NCBI GenBank assembly: GCA_049323895.1
Contig: JBMOKT010000026.1
Coordinates: 178,405-242,404 of the forward strand
From: JBMOKT01 sp049323895
Lineage (GTDB): Bacteria > Bacillota > Peptococcia > Peptococcales > BICA1-8
Direction: 5' to 3'
Length of the DNA: 64,000 bases
The number at the start of each line of letters is the position of its first letter. Position 1 is the stretch's first letter. Of the stretch, positions 8,590 through 16,731 are shown piece after piece. The notes below the pieces were generated by a model that saw nothing but the letters and a program-made list of their open reading frames with translations, had not been told where the DNA came from and made no database searches. Position numbers and translations under genes: made by a program.

Positions 8590-9670
8590 TTACTCTTTAA
8601 AAACATGAATTGCATCCTCGGGAAAAGAAACAATTACTTTTTGACCTATCTCAAACTTTTTCATATTTTTTTTGACATCAACAAGAATATCATCTCGGTT
8701 GTGATGAACTTGTTTATCAAGTACTAATACTATTTGCTGATAATGGCTTGTTTCGTAAATACTTTTTATTTTACATATGATTATATTAGGTAAGTTAGAC
8801 AAATCGTTACAAGCGGGAATAATATCAATATTACTTGTCCGGATTGCCATGCTCACTTCTTCATGAGGTGCAAACCCATTGTTTTTAATTCGTAAATTAG
8901 CACCCAGCTTAGCAAAATTAACTAGGCAATGATTATCTATGACGTCAAGCACCTTCCCTGAAAAATAATTATAATGTCCTGTTATTTTAGTTACTTCAAT
9001 ACTGTTGGGGTTATAAAAAACATCTTCTTTAGTACCTGTCTGTAATATCCTTCCCTGATGCAGTACACTGACATCATCAGCTAAAAAAAATGCTTCTTCG
9101 AGATCATGTGTTACTAATAATATAGACAAACCGTATTTCTTCTGCATATCGGATAATAAACTCCACAGGGTCCTTTTCATTGAATAATGCAAGGCTGAAA
9201 AAGGTTCGTCCAGCAGCAATACTTTATTGCCGCTGGCGAATGCCCTAACTAAAGCAACACGTTGTTGCTCACCGCCGCTTAAATTATGGATAGTTCTATG
9301 CAGAATACCTTCCAATTGCATACATTCAATAATTTCCGATATTTCTTTACTGGTCCTGCTTTGATTCTTTTTAAACCTATGGGAATAGAAAATGTTTTTT
9401 TCAACATTCAAATGAGGAAACAAAGCTAAATCCTGCGGAACATAGCTGATGAATCTTTTTTCCGGAGATAGCTTGGTAATATTGTGTTCGTCAGTCCAGA
9501 TTTCACCACTGGCAATCGGCCTTAATCCGGCAATTGTCTCTAAAATTAAAGTTTTGCCATTGCCTGTGCCGCCAAGGAGCACATGGCAACATCCTTCCGG
9601 TATCGGATAAGCTAATATTTTTAACTGAAAAATTACCGGCTGACATACATAAATCGTTAATTCGAAGCAT
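8590..9670 (-). pseudogene. modC: ModC-type molybdate/tungstate ABC ATPase with N-terminal frameshift
   Basis: ATP-binding subunit of a molybdate/tungstate-type importer. Translation should begin at ATG 9670 (after GGAGGAAAATCAA), giving MLRINDLCMSAGNFSVKNIS in one frame. The Walker A segment (LLGGTGNGKT), signature LSGGEQQ, Walker B (VLLLDEPF) and the C-terminal regulatory domain follow in another frame. Removing one C from the TCCG near 9600 restores a continuous ABC N-terminus (NISLSIPEGCCHVLLGG). Translation from the GTG at 9582 would yield a protein lacking the first strands and its A-loop. The start overlaps the end of modB by 14 bases. It could be a real inactivating mutation, a sequencing error or, less likely, programmed frameshifting. 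Confidence 0.75.
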
Positions 9671-10439
9671 TTGATTTTCCTCCAATAACTTGACGGACAA
9701 TAAACAGGACCAGAAGACCGATACTCAATAGGATTGTAATCAGGACAACAGCTCCATCGATATCCGCAACAGAAAGACGCATATAAATAGCTACCGGCAG
9801 AGTTTCCGTACGCATCGCCATGGTTCCGGCAACCGTAATCGTTGCTCCAAATTCACCGACAGCTTTAGCCCATGCGAAGATAAGCGTAGCCAGAATACTC
9901 TTGCTGCATAATGGTAAAGAAACTGAACGAAAAGCTTGGAAGGAGTTTGCTCCCAGCGTCCTGGCCGTATTTTCATACCGTGGTGAAATTTCATCAAAGC
10001 CGCTTTTGATCATTCGGATGGTAACGCCAAGGATGGTTGTAAACTGGGCGAGAATTATGCCATAAAAGGTAAAGACAAATTGCAGCACATGTTCCTGAAT
10101 CCATGTCCCCATATTATTATAAAAAAAGATTAATAGGATGGCGCCTAAAGCTGCCGGAGATACGATCATAGGCAGCTCAAGAATTAAATCAATGAATTTT
10201 TTGCCCACAAACTCATAACGCGATAAACCGTAAGCTGACGGCAGCGCAATGATGAAAGAGAGCATAACAGCAACAAAAGCTGCTGTTATGCTAAGTTTAA
10301 TTGAAAACAGGGTTCTTTCGGAAAAGAGTATGTCAAAAAACCTGTCTTTCGAAATAAAAGAAAGTAGCGAAAAGACGAGTATGAGATAAAACATTAAAGT
10401 TAAAACTGCAAAAGAGATCGATACTTTTCTAAGACTCAT
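9657..10439 (-). CDS. modB: ModB-type molybdate/tungstate ABC transporter permease
   Basis: A 260-residue inner-membrane permease with about six helices. The cytoplasmic EAA loop is visible (ARTLGANSFQAFRSVSLPL, about residues 160-178), where the ATPase docks. The arrangement modA-modB-modC with overlapping ends (4 bases with modA, 14 with modC) is that of an oxyanion importer operon. The closest families are ModB, WtpB and CysT-like permeases; the neighbours make molybdate or tungstate most likely. Anaerobes use these metals in formate dehydrogenases and aldehyde oxidoreductases. Confidence 0.85.
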   Translation of the reverse strand: MSLRKVSISFAVLTLMFYLILVFSLLSFISKDRFFDILFSERTLFSIKLSITAAFVAVMLSFIIALPSAYGLSRYEFVGKKFIDLILELPMIVSPAALGAILLIFFYNNMGTWIQEHVLQFVFTFYGIILAQFTTILGVTIRMIKSGFDEISPRYENTARTLGANSFQAFRSVSLPLCSKSILATLIFAWAKAVGEFGATITVAGTMAMRTETLPVAIYMRLSVADIDGAVVLITILLSIGLLVLFIVRQVIGGKSNASN

Positions 10440-11371
10440 TTTTTAATCCAATCCTCTTGTAATTTATATTCACCGCCAACAGGCTTGTCCACTCCTATAT
10501 AGGCTTCAGCTTCTTCGGGTGTAACAAAATAGTTGTATTTCTTAAAAGAAGCTTTTCCTTCTTCAGAGTTTAAAAAGTCAATAAATTGTTGAGACAGTTC
10601 TTTGTTTTGTGTGAATGCAGAAATCGCGATGGGAATATAACCGATCCGCGCGATTTGATCTTTCCGCAGCGGAATTGTTTCTATTTTTTCAGGGTCCCAG
10701 TACTGGAAAACTCTCCAGCCAATGACCGCGTCCACTGTTTTCAAAGAAATGGCTGTGGCTGTTTTATCACAGCTTTCCGTATAGTTGATCAGATTCTTTT
10801 TAAAGGCCTGTTTTTCTTCCGGTGTAAAGTTATTATCGATAATTTCCGTTGCATAAAGACCAACACAAACCGTCTCGGGATTGGCGATGGCTACTTTTAA
10901 CCCTGGCTGCAAAAGGTCTTTCAATTCTTTGATACCTTTTGGATTGCCCTTTTGCACGTTTATGGCATTGACTAAGTAAACAATCTTTGCTTCCGTTTCC
11001 GGGTATACCAAACCTTCCTGCTTTGCTTTTTCCATAAAATCGGAAGACCCAGGGAAATACAAGTCGCCCTTTTTGTTAAGTTTCATCTGAGATAAAACTG
11101 TTCCGGAACCGCCAAAGACCAGATCAACTTTTACGCCGGTTTTCTGTTCGAATAATTTGGCTGCTTCCTCAGTAGGTGGTTTGCTAGCCGATCCGGCATA
11201 AACAAGTAAACTCTTTTGGGTGGTATTTTTCTCGGTATTTTGTGCAGTCTTATCTTCTTTTGGCTCTGTATTTTGAGAACAGCCGGTTAAAATAATACCA
11301 GCTATTAAAGCAATAATTAATAAAACTGTCATAATCGATCGTGGTATCTTAGATAATATGGTTTTAAGCAT
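10436..11371 (-). CDS. modA: ModA/WtpA-type molybdate or tungstate binding lipoprotein
   Basis: A 311-residue extracytoplasmic solute-binding lipoprotein. The hydrophobic signal peptide ends in a lipobox (ILTGC, Cys about residue 31), followed by a charged Glu/Lys/Thr linker. The binding domain begins LLVYAGSASKPP and includes GSGTVLSQM, which corresponds to the first-helix oxyanion contact region of ModA. It is the first gene of the modABC operon; the AAGGAGGAAGTTAT ribosome site fits ATG 11371. The divergent gene carries a related solute-binding-like domain and probably regulates it. Molybdate versus tungstate cannot be separated by eye. Confidence 0.85.
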   Translation of the reverse strand: MLKTILSKIPRSIMTVLLIIALIAGIILTGCSQNTEPKEDKTAQNTEKNTTQKSLLVYAGSASKPPTEEAAKLFEQKTGVKVDLVFGGSGTVLSQMKLNKKGDLYFPGSSDFMEKAKQEGLVYPETEAKIVYLVNAINVQKGNPKGIKELKDLLQPGLKVAIANPETVCVGLYATEIIDNNFTPEEKQAFKKNLINYTESCDKTATAISLKTVDAVIGWRVFQYWDPEKIETIPLRKDQIARIGYIPIAISAFTQNKELSQQFIDFLNSEEGKASFKKYNYFVTPEEAEAYIGVDKPVGGEYKLQEDWIKK

Positions 11372-11462
11372 ATAACTTCCTCCTTACAAAATAAATGAAA
11401 ACAAACATTAAAAATACATAATTTTATTTATCACAATCCGAATTCTCTATGTAAACAAAATC

Positions 11463-11485
11463 ACTCCACTCAACGAGAGCGGAGT
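11463..11485 (-). terminator. Hairpin in modA leader, possible attenuator
   Basis: On the minus strand ACTCC-GCTC pairs with GAG-GGAGT around a 5-base loop (one internal mismatch) and is followed by GATTTTGTTT. It lies about 90 bases before modA, inside the inferred leader, so it may attenuate transcription. The stem is short and the T-run imperfect. Confidence 0.35.
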
Positions 11486-11529
11486 TAAACCTGTACCAAT
11501 TATTGTCCACCTCTTTTCTTCATGTGTCA

Positions 11530-11583
11530 TTTCGTATTTGTTCGTACTTGTAATAGCGTAAAAATGTGTGATATAATACGAAA
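11530..11583. promoter_or_regulatory. Inverted repeat TTTCGTATT/AATACGAAA, likely operator
   Basis: TTTCGTATT (11530-11538) is repeated inversely as AATACGAAA (11575-11583), with further TTCGTA and ACGAAA half-sites next to each arm. The right arm overlaps a TATAAT (11572-11577) preceded 18 bases earlier by TTGTAA, so binding could block a rightward promoter. The obvious binder is the adjacent regulator. Confidence 0.45.
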
Positions 11584-11619
11584 TAAGACGAAAATATGCA
11601 TAATTAATATTTTATATTC

Positions 11620-11649
11620 ATAATAATATAATTTCGAACATAAAGTCAA
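11620..11649 (-). promoter_or_regulatory. modA: Probable modABC promoter
   Basis: Minus strand TTGACT (11649-11644), an 18-base spacer and TATTAT (11625-11620). Transcription would start near 11613, giving a leader of about 240 bases that contains the operator repeats and the hairpin. The motif match is good, but this region is very AT-rich. Confidence 0.45.
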
Positions 11650-11715
11650 CGTATTTTAAAGAAATGTATGATTTGGTCTATTTTTTGACACTATCTGAAG
11701 TTTAGGAGGATGAAT

Positions 11716-12657
11716 ATGGAAGGAAAAAAAGCTCTATCAACTCAAGAAGTGGCTGACATGCTTCATGTAAGCAAAAGTACGATTTATGACTTGATAAAAA
11801 AAGGCGAAATAACCTCTTATAAAGTAGGAAGAAAGGTCCGTTTTACAGAAAATGACGTGCAGGATTATATATCACGTTCGAAGAAAGGCCAGTCTGCTAT
11901 TCATCCATCGTCCAATAATATCTCCGACTTCAGTTTGTTGGGAATCGAAAAAAAGCAAGTCGGCTTTATTATATGTGGTCAGGACCTGATTCTTGATATT
12001 CTTTCAAATTACATGAGACTGCACAATATTCCCGCGCTAAGGGCGTATATAGGTAGTTATGACAGTTTAATTTCCTTATATAAAAATAAGATTAACGTTG
12101 CTTCTGCACATTTATGGGACAGTGATACCAATCAGTATAATGTACCCTATGTCAAAAGGCTGCTTCCTGGAGTTCCTACAGTGATTATCCATCTTACCTG
12201 CCGTATGCAGGGATTGTATGTAGCAAAAGGAAATCCAAAAGGGATTACTACCTGGGAAGATTTTGGACGGGATGACATTACAATGATCAACAGGGAACAC
12301 GGAGCCGGATCAAGAGTTCTTCTGGACGAGAATCTAAAGCTCCTTGGAATATACGGAAGTTCAATTAGAGGGTATAAAAAAGAAAACCAGTCTCATTTAG
12401 CAGTTGCCAGTGCCGTAAGCAGCGGAGAAGCTGATGTTGCAGTGGGCAGTGAAAAAATAGCGAGACAGGTGGATAATATTGATTTTATTCCTCTTAAAAA
12501 AGAACGATATGATTTAGTAGTAAAAAAAGAGGAATTTCAAACATTTGAAATTCAAACAATGTTAAATATTATCCGTTCTACAGCTTTCAAAAATGAATTT
12601 GCTAATATAGGTGGTTATGATACAAGCGACATGGGCAAAATAGTCGCTGAAATATAA
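11716..12657 (+). CDS. Regulator with excisionase-type HTH and solute-binding-like sensor domain
   Basis: A 313-residue one-component regulator. Residues about 5-52 form an excisionase/MerR-like helix-turn-helix (LSTQEVADMLHVSKSTIYDL, then KVGRKVRF). Residues about 75-310 form a periplasmic-binding-protein-like domain without a signal peptide, so the sensing is cytoplasmic. This architecture is found beside molybdate and tungstate transporters, and the divergent placement from modABC supports oxyanion-dependent control. ATG 11716 is preferred, 6 bases after AGGAGG; ATG 11710 abuts that site. It would bind the TTCGTA repeats in the shared intergenic region. Ligand and direction of control are inferred. 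Confidence 0.8.
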   Translation: MEGKKALSTQEVADMLHVSKSTIYDLIKKGEITSYKVGRKVRFTENDVQDYISRSKKGQSAIHPSSNNISDFSLLGIEKKQVGFIICGQDLILDILSNYMRLHNIPALRAYIGSYDSLISLYKNKINVASAHLWDSDTNQYNVPYVKRLLPGVPTVIIHLTCRMQGLYVAKGNPKGITTWEDFGRDDITMINREHGAGSRVLLDENLKLLGIYGSSIRGYKKENQSHLAVASAVSSGEADVAVGSEKIARQVDNIDFIPLKKERYDLVVKKEEFQTFEIQTMLNIIRSTAFKNEFANIGGYDTSDMGKIVAEI

Positions 12658-12700
12658 TTGAAGTATGCCTTATACGTATAACCAAAAATGGCATGAAGGA

Positions 12701-12730
12701 AGCAACGGATATAAAGCTTGTTGCTATTTT
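12701..12730 (+). terminator. Rho-independent terminator of the regulator gene
   Basis: AGCAAC and GTTGCT pair across a 13-base loop and are followed by ATTTTTAT, 44 bases after the regulator stop codon. Position and T-run fit a terminator. Confidence 0.6.
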
Positions 12731-12895
12731 TATATATACCTCCACAATGCTGTTTTAAATAGATGATATTTATGAAGGCGTCCATACACAGCAAAGTTGC
12801 CGTAAATGAAATGGCATGAAAAAGACTAATTTTCCAGTGATATGATACTTACTATTCTTGGTTCTCCTGAATTCCGGACGGAAGCCTTTTCTCAA

Positions 12896-12945
12896 AAGCA
12901 AATGACTCCTACTTGACTTTTTTGTCTTGTAGGAGCCATTTGCTT
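12896..12945. terminator. Long inverted repeat in non-coding DNA
   Basis: AAGCAAATGACTCCTAC pairs with GTAGGAGCCATTTGCTT, a 17-bp stem with one mismatch, around a T-rich loop. It could terminate transcription from either side. It stands alone in decayed sequence, so it may also be a remnant of a lost gene or mobile element. Confidence 0.5.
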
Positions 12946-13039
12946 GTCTTCGAGAGTGAAATAAATTGTCAACGCGATAACTACAAATTCTAATTTATAA
13001 ATTTACCATATGAAAGATAAAAAACGATATGTCTGATAA

Positions 13040-13144
13040 AATAGAATAAAGAGTGGGGCCAATGTTATTATCCTTTCGGATCGTCAACAGAGGATGCCGG
13101 ATTTAATTATGAAAGATTTAACGAAGGATATAATGCATAAGTGA
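13040..13144 (+). pseudogene. Remnant of a YitT/DUF2179 C-terminal domain
   Basis: After a stop at 13037, one frame reads IKSGANVIILSDRQQ and continues to TGA 13142. This matches the start of the DUF2179 domain that ends YitT-family membrane proteins. Only about 33 codons survive and the membrane part is missing, so it is a fragment. The rest of 12.73-13.04 kb shows nothing else I can name besides the inverted repeat at 12896. Confidence 0.4.
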
Positions 13145-13179
13145 TTTCAGTAGGGGGTAATCATATTGTTCAATATCGA

Positions 13180-13400
13180 TCAATGTATTCGCTTCAATAT
13201 TTTCAGCGACTGCTGTTTATCAGTATCTTTAAAAATGAAGACAAATTCTTCACCGCCAAAGCGTCCTAAAATCCTCTTTTTGGATATATTTTGTCGCAAT
13301 ATCAGAAAACCTCTCCAATACCTTGTCTCCAAACAAATGTCAGTAGCAGAATTTAATGCTACAAGCAAAGAGTGATAATCTTTTTGGAAAGCAGCGCATT
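13180..13400 (-). pseudogene. Frameshifted GGDEF (diguanylate cyclase) fragment
   Basis: Minus-strand reading gives GRFGGEEFVFIFKDTDKQQS and LKILKRIH in one frame; GGEEF is the active-site signature of diguanylate cyclases, which make cyclic di-GMP. The sequence expected immediately before it (GDKVLERFSDIATKYIQKED) is present in a different frame. The fragment is therefore frameshifted at least once and lacks most of the gene. Confidence 0.65.
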
Positions 13401-13510
13401 ATTGAAATGTATTTTCAGCTGTAAATTTTGTCAAATTTAGTTTTTTGAAATAAACCTCACTAGGAATGGAAATAATATTAAAAGTAAATCTTTATCAAGG
13501 TGGGAAAATA

Positions 13511-13771
13511 ATGCGTCATTTATTTAAGTATCTAAACCAAAATAAACCTAAACTTAGAGAATTTGATCCGACAACAGTTCAAAGAATTAAAGAAGGTGCT
13601 TATTTAGTCAAGGTAATAAGCGAAACCGAAGTAACTGCCCGTAAATGTGATTTCTATTCCGGTAATTGTACTGACCAAGAAATTGCTAAGTTTTTTAATG
13701 ATCAGGCCGAAAAATTAAAAAAAGTTAAAAATGTATTACAGGAATATTATGAAAGTATGACTAAGGAGTGA
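13511..13771 (+). CDS. Small hypothetical protein
   Basis: An 86-residue basic soluble protein rich in Lys and Glu. ATG 13511 follows AAGGTGGG (13497-13504) at normal distance; the upstream in-frame ATG at 13466 has no ribosome site. The C-terminal half is probably helical. It contains two Cys (CDFYSGNC) that could form a disulfide or bind metal. The next gene starts 8 bases after its stop, behind AAGGAG, so the two form a pair. I do not recognise a family. Confidence 0.55.
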   Translation: MRHLFKYLNQNKPKLREFDPTTVQRIKEGAYLVKVISETEVTARKCDFYSGNCTDQEIAKFFNDQAEKLKKVKNVLQEYYESMTKE

Positions 13772-13778
13772 GTAACTA

Positions 13779-13973
13779 GTGAAATTTACCGATATGGATA
13801 TGATTCAAGATTATGAAAAAGATGCAAGAATGGCTGTTTTAGCCTATTCATTAATTCAAACTGAGGTTATTGATCCTAAATTAAGGCTAATAATGAGTGA
13901 AGCAAGTGATCAAGCTGCTAAGGCTCAAAAAGACGCAGCCGATCTAATTCTATCCAGAGGCGACCGCCCATAG
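13779..13973 (+). CDS. Small helical protein, possibly CotF-like
   Basis: A 64-residue protein starting at GTG 13779, 11 bases after AAGGAG. It appears to be two helices (DMIQDYEKDARMAVLAYSLI, then a Lys/Ala-rich helix), resembling half of the four-helix CotF/ferritin-like spore coat proteins of Firmicutes. The similarity is judged by eye and weak. It is coupled to the preceding 86-residue gene. No terminator was noticed after it. Confidence 0.5.
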   Translation: MKFTDMDMIQDYEKDARMAVLAYSLIQTEVIDPKLRLIMSEASDQAAKAQKDAADLILSRGDRP

Positions 13974-14229
13974 AATTCTTGAATTGCCCACAGAAACTTG
14001 AGTGTTAAATATTTGATGTCTTTCCATGCCTTACTAGGTGGAAAAAACCAGGTAGTGTAAAAACGAATAATAGGGGTTGGATTATTTATACTTTGAACAA
14101 TGAGGTTTATTGGGTGTACAAGAGGCTTATTCCTAACGTTTCTCCTGATAAGAAGAGTATGTTAATACTACCGAATAATGTCCAGAAGTTGCTGGCGCTA
14201 ATTGTAGGAAACTTTATTTTTCCATCGCC
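13974..14229. other. Non-coding stretch without recognised content
   Basis: No open frame with a ribosome site and no convincing repeat or hairpin seen. Given the transposase-related remnants just to the right, this is probably decayed mobile-element or intergenic DNA. Confidence 0.4.
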
Positions 14230-14560
14230 ATAAATGATAGAATATCAACTCTGGCTTCATAAAGCTTTTCCTTAAAGAGCATTTTGAACCAAGTTCTTCA
14301 ACCAACTGGGTGGCCAGCGGAAATAATGACAATTCCCCTCAATGACCCGTTTAACATCCGGTCATCGATGATACGGTGACCGTTTTGAGCACCGTAAAAT
14401 TAATGCGTGGGTACATACTTTGTTAATCAGCCTGGCTGTGCTGCTGGAAAAACGGTAGATGTCATTAATAGTCTGGTCGGAAAGATATCCAGGGTAGCTC
14501 CGGCATAAGCCAAATGCTGTTTAATATAGGCATAGGCTCCTACTTCAGAGCGGTCTCATT
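14230..14560 (-). pseudogene. Decayed ExeA-like AAA ATPase of an insertion element
   Basis: Minus-strand frames give YAYIKQHLAYAGATLDIF, then SSTARLINKVCTHALI, then AQNGHRIIDDRM and MKPELIFYHLWRWK, in changing frames. These are typical of ExeA-family AAA ATPases that accompany DDE transposases in Clostridia. Several frameshifts and missing Walker motifs make it a dead remnant. Confidence 0.6.
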
Positions 14561-14582
14561 ATCCGCTGCTTAAGCCTGCAGC

Positions 14583-14716
14583 CGGATTCATCACGAACTG
14601 CCTGACCTTTAGTCCCCTACAAACGCTATGAATTAGCAGGTATTGAGCAAGTCTTTACAGGAGAATCTCTTTTTTACATGCTCTGTTTGCTGCTTCGGAA
14701 GATTATTTCACTTTAA
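14583..14716 (+). pseudogene. Fragment of a transposase-associated DUF6431-like protein
   Basis: Plus-strand frames contain RIHHELPDL followed, after a frameshift, by VPYKRYELAGIEQVF. 'HHELPD..VPYKRY' is typical of DUF6431 proteins found with ExeA-type insertion elements. This supports a decayed insertion element across about 14.2-14.75 kb. No intact transposase or terminal repeats were found. Confidence 0.4.
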
Positions 14717-14802
14717 GCCAGGTTTTTTAGTCTCTCAACCCCCATCATAAGTTAGACGTAAATGAATAAAATTACTTAATTTTAAACCGGGGGAATCCCA
14801 TA

Positions 14803-15336
14803 TTATTTTTTATAAACCATTTGTTCACTCGTCATTTCTGTTGGTTTTAAATAGTCATTTTGAGGAGGGGTATCGAACAACGAATCATGTCCCAATTTAG
14901 CAACGGCAAAAGTGGTAAGCAGTCCGTACACAATGTTGCTGAAAACATAGGACAGATTGCTTGCTGCATCCTTAGGCTTAACACGATTCTGGGGAACAAC
15001 ATTCGGAATGACTGTAGCGATTGCGCCTATAGTAATCCCGGACACTATTCCTTTAGATATAAGCTTATCGCGACCGTTTTGTGACATACGTTTAATGATG
15101 TAATTGGCTCCAAGGATACTCACGGCAGAGTTCATAATTAAACCAAGAACATGTCCTTCAAAGCTCCTAGTTTCATTTTTTGATACGAACATTCCAGCTG
15201 CTGCTTCCGGGTAGGATCTTTTGGAGAAGCCTAATTGTCGGGAGAGCCCATCAACAAGCGTCATTCCTGCCATTCCAATAAGGCCTGAGGCAACAGAAAG
15301 TGAATCCCTATCCTTTATTTTAAACAAAATAATCAT
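14803..15336 (-). CDS. Membrane protein of unknown function
   Basis: A protein of about 177 residues with three clear hydrophobic helices (roughly residues 62-85, 95-115 and 130-150) and a weaker one near the N-terminus. The C-terminal tail is hydrophilic. AGGAGG directly abuts ATG 15336, so TTG 15327, 9 bases downstream, may be the true start. It is flanked by decayed DNA on one side and a strong terminator on the other. I do not recognise the family. Confidence 0.6.
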   Translation of the reverse strand: MIILFKIKDRDSLSVASGLIGMAGMTLVDGLSRQLGFSKRSYPEAAAGMFVSKNETRSFEGHVLGLIMNSAVSILGANYIIKRMSQNGRDKLISKGIVSGITIGAIATVIPNVVPQNRVKPKDAASNLSYVFSNIVYGLLTTFAVAKLGHDSLFDTPPQNDYLKPTEMTSEQMVYKK

Positions 15337-15409
15337 CCTCCTTTATCAAATATTTTTTGATTAAACAAGACAAATTACTCATGGAAAATAAAGCATAATA
15401 AAAATGTTG

Positions 15410-15447
15410 CCACGAAAAAGAGACCATTTTGGGTCTCTTTTTCGTGG
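15410..15447. terminator. Strong bidirectional hairpin
   Basis: CCACGAAAAAGAGACC pairs with GGTCTCTTTTTCGTGG, a perfect 16-bp stem. The A/T tracts are inside the stem and the sequence is symmetrical, so it could act in both directions. It separates the membrane-protein gene from the conjugative element and lies at the composition change. Confidence 0.6.
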
Positions 15448-15461
15448 TGGAGGCTTGCCCT

Positions 15462-15484
15462 GGTGCTCTTGCGCGCCGAGCACC
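15462..15484. terminator. Second hairpin next to the 15.4 kb terminator
   Basis: GGTGCTC (15462-15468) and GAGCACC (15478-15484) enclose a GC-rich 9-base loop and are followed by GGTGTTTTAT on the plus strand. It forms a tandem pair with the preceding hairpin. Confidence 0.4.
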
Positions 15485-15501
15485 GGTGTTTTATAAGCAT
15501 A

Positions 15502-15657
15502 TTAAAAGGCCACCGAACAAGTAGTAATTTCCTCTATAAGCCGTCTGTCCAGATACTCATCAGGTTCCTGTAGCTCAACCAATTGATTGTTCAAAAACTC
15601 CGTCATTTCCACCGCATATTGACTTTCCCCTTTTTTCTGGAAATGCAGATTTGACAT
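15502..15657 (-). CDS. 51-residue hypothetical protein
   Basis: ATG 15657, preceded by GAGGAAATAATTTA, opens a 51-codon frame ending at TAA 15502. The product is acidic (MSNLHFQKKGESQYAVEMTE..., ending TTCSVAF), soluble and probably helical. It lies downstream of the RadC-like gene on the same strand, at the left edge of the conjugative element. Function unknown; support is the ribosome site plus an intact frame. Confidence 0.4.
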   Translation of the reverse strand: MSNLHFQKKGESQYAVEMTEFLNNQLVELQEPDEYLDRRLIEEITTCSVAF

Positions 15658-15754
15658 TTAAATTATTTCCTCATGTACTTGTATGATAATGATGCTCATC
15701 TCTATTTTACAAGCCTGTTGTTTGAAATTGTTTATCAAAGTATATGCATAGTAT

Positions 15755-16459
15755 TTAACGCGAGTGTGTATGTTTAAACCTATTCCGCTTTTCTTCCGCA
15801 GGTATTGGACCTAATGTTATCATTTCATAATTTGCGGTATCTTTGCTCTGGCAGGAGATAATCCCTTTTTCTGCCATAGAAGTATAGCTTCCGCCGCCAA
15901 CAATTATGTGATCCAGAACTTTGATCTCAAGGGGATGAAAAATGTCAACCATTCTTTGTGTCAATGCCCTATCCTCCGGAGAAAAATTTTTGGACCCTCC
16001 GGGATGATTATGGGCTAAAATCATTGTATTGCAATCACAGGCAAGGGCATATTTTAATATTTCTCTTGGATACACCGCCGTTTGTCCGATACTCCCTTCC
16101 GACATAGTCTTTGTTTCGATGATATTGTTGCCGCTGTCTAAAAATGCAACCATAAACCTTTCTTTATCCTTCATTCCTCCCAAAAGGGCTAAAAAATATT
16201 GGCCTGCTATGGTTGATGAATTGAGCATGACCTTCTCATTGCTTTCATAGATTTTCAGAATGTTGTAAGAGGCAATGAACTCATTAAGCAGCCCTATCTT
16301 TTCAAGCTGTCTATCATTTGGTTCCATAATGTGGGGATGCTCCAGGATGTTAAAAGGGTTATTTTCTTTTACATACTGCTGAACTTTTTTGTAGGGCAGT
16401 CCTGTTAAAGTTGTCAGCCCTTTTAAAAAATTCTCGGTATGCAATATATCCTGCTTCAT
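15755..16459 (-). CDS. RadC-like JAB/MPN domain protein of the conjugative element
   Basis: A 234-residue protein with the JAB metalloprotease-like fold typical of RadC. The zinc site HNHPGGSKNFSPED (about residues 150-163) supplies HxH and the downstream Asp, and SEGSIG precedes it. Unlike chromosomal RadC it lacks the N-terminal helix-hairpin-helix and has an unrelated N-terminus (about residues 1-75). Such short RadC proteins are common on conjugative elements and prophages. The biochemical role is unsettled; DNA processing is usually assumed. It starts at once after the preceding 78-residue gene, so the two are coupled. Confidence 0.85.
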   Translation of the reverse strand: MKQDILHTENFLKGLTTLTGLPYKKVQQYVKENNPFNILEHPHIMEPNDRQLEKIGLLNEFIASYNILKIYESNEKVMLNSSTIAGQYFLALLGGMKDKERFMVAFLDSGNNIIETKTMSEGSIGQTAVYPREILKYALACDCNTMILAHNHPGGSKNFSPEDRALTQRMVDIFHPLEIKVLDHIIVGGGSYTSMAEKGIISCQSKDTANYEMITLGPIPAEEKRNRFKHTHSR

Positions 16460-16460
16460 G

Positions 16461-16697
16461 TTATGCCCGCCCCCTTTTTACATCAACTATTTCAATTATG
16501 GATTTTATGCTTTTCAGCTTCTCGGAAGTCTCAGTAGGCAAGTCCATCGATTCAAGATGAAGAAAAAAGTTTTTAATCCCTATATTTTGAAAGCTCTTAT
16601 GGATTTTTTCTTTTGCATCCGCGTCCAGGTCAATCAACTCAGCTAATAAACCCACGCATTTTATATATTCCATTTCCTTTAATTCTTCAAAGTTCAT
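16461..16697 (-). CDS. Small hypothetical protein upstream of radC-like gene
   Basis: A 78-residue, charged, probably helical protein. ATG 16697 lies 8 bases after AAAGGTGG; the in-frame GTG at 16709 overlaps the ribosome site. Its stop is one base from the radC-like ATG, indicating translational coupling. There are no cysteine clusters or membrane segments. Family not recognised. Confidence 0.6.
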   Translation of the reverse strand: MNFEELKEMEYIKCVGLLAELIDLDADAKEKIHKSFQNIGIKNFFLHLESMDLPTETSEKLKSIKSIIEIVDVKRGRA

Positions 16698-16731
16698 CTG
16701 TTTTTCCACCTTTCATAATTTGGTCATTAAA

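Larger units (their letters stand above)
11372..11715. promoter_or_regulatory. Divergent control region between modA and its regulator
   Basis: About 340 bases with no gene. It holds a TTGACT...TATTAT promoter-like pair reading toward modA, the inverted repeat TTTCGTATT/AATACGAAA, additional TTCGTA and ACGAAA half-sites nearby, and a hairpin followed by T-rich DNA in the modA leader. The repeated TTCGTA/TACGAA elements are good candidates for the regulator's operators. No riboswitch fold that I recognise is apparent. Confidence 0.55.

Noticed and set aside
11685..11690. TTGACA just before the regulator gene as a -35 box
   Set aside because: The position 17 bases downstream falls in the ribosome site and no -10 follows.
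13166..13375. Plus-strand 69-codon frame
   Set aside because: It is antisense to the GGDEF remnant, which is recognisable by GGEEF.
15755..16459. Chromosomal RadC DNA-repair gene marking host DNA
   Set aside because: It lacks the helix-hairpin-helix of chromosomal RadC and sits in operon with element genes.
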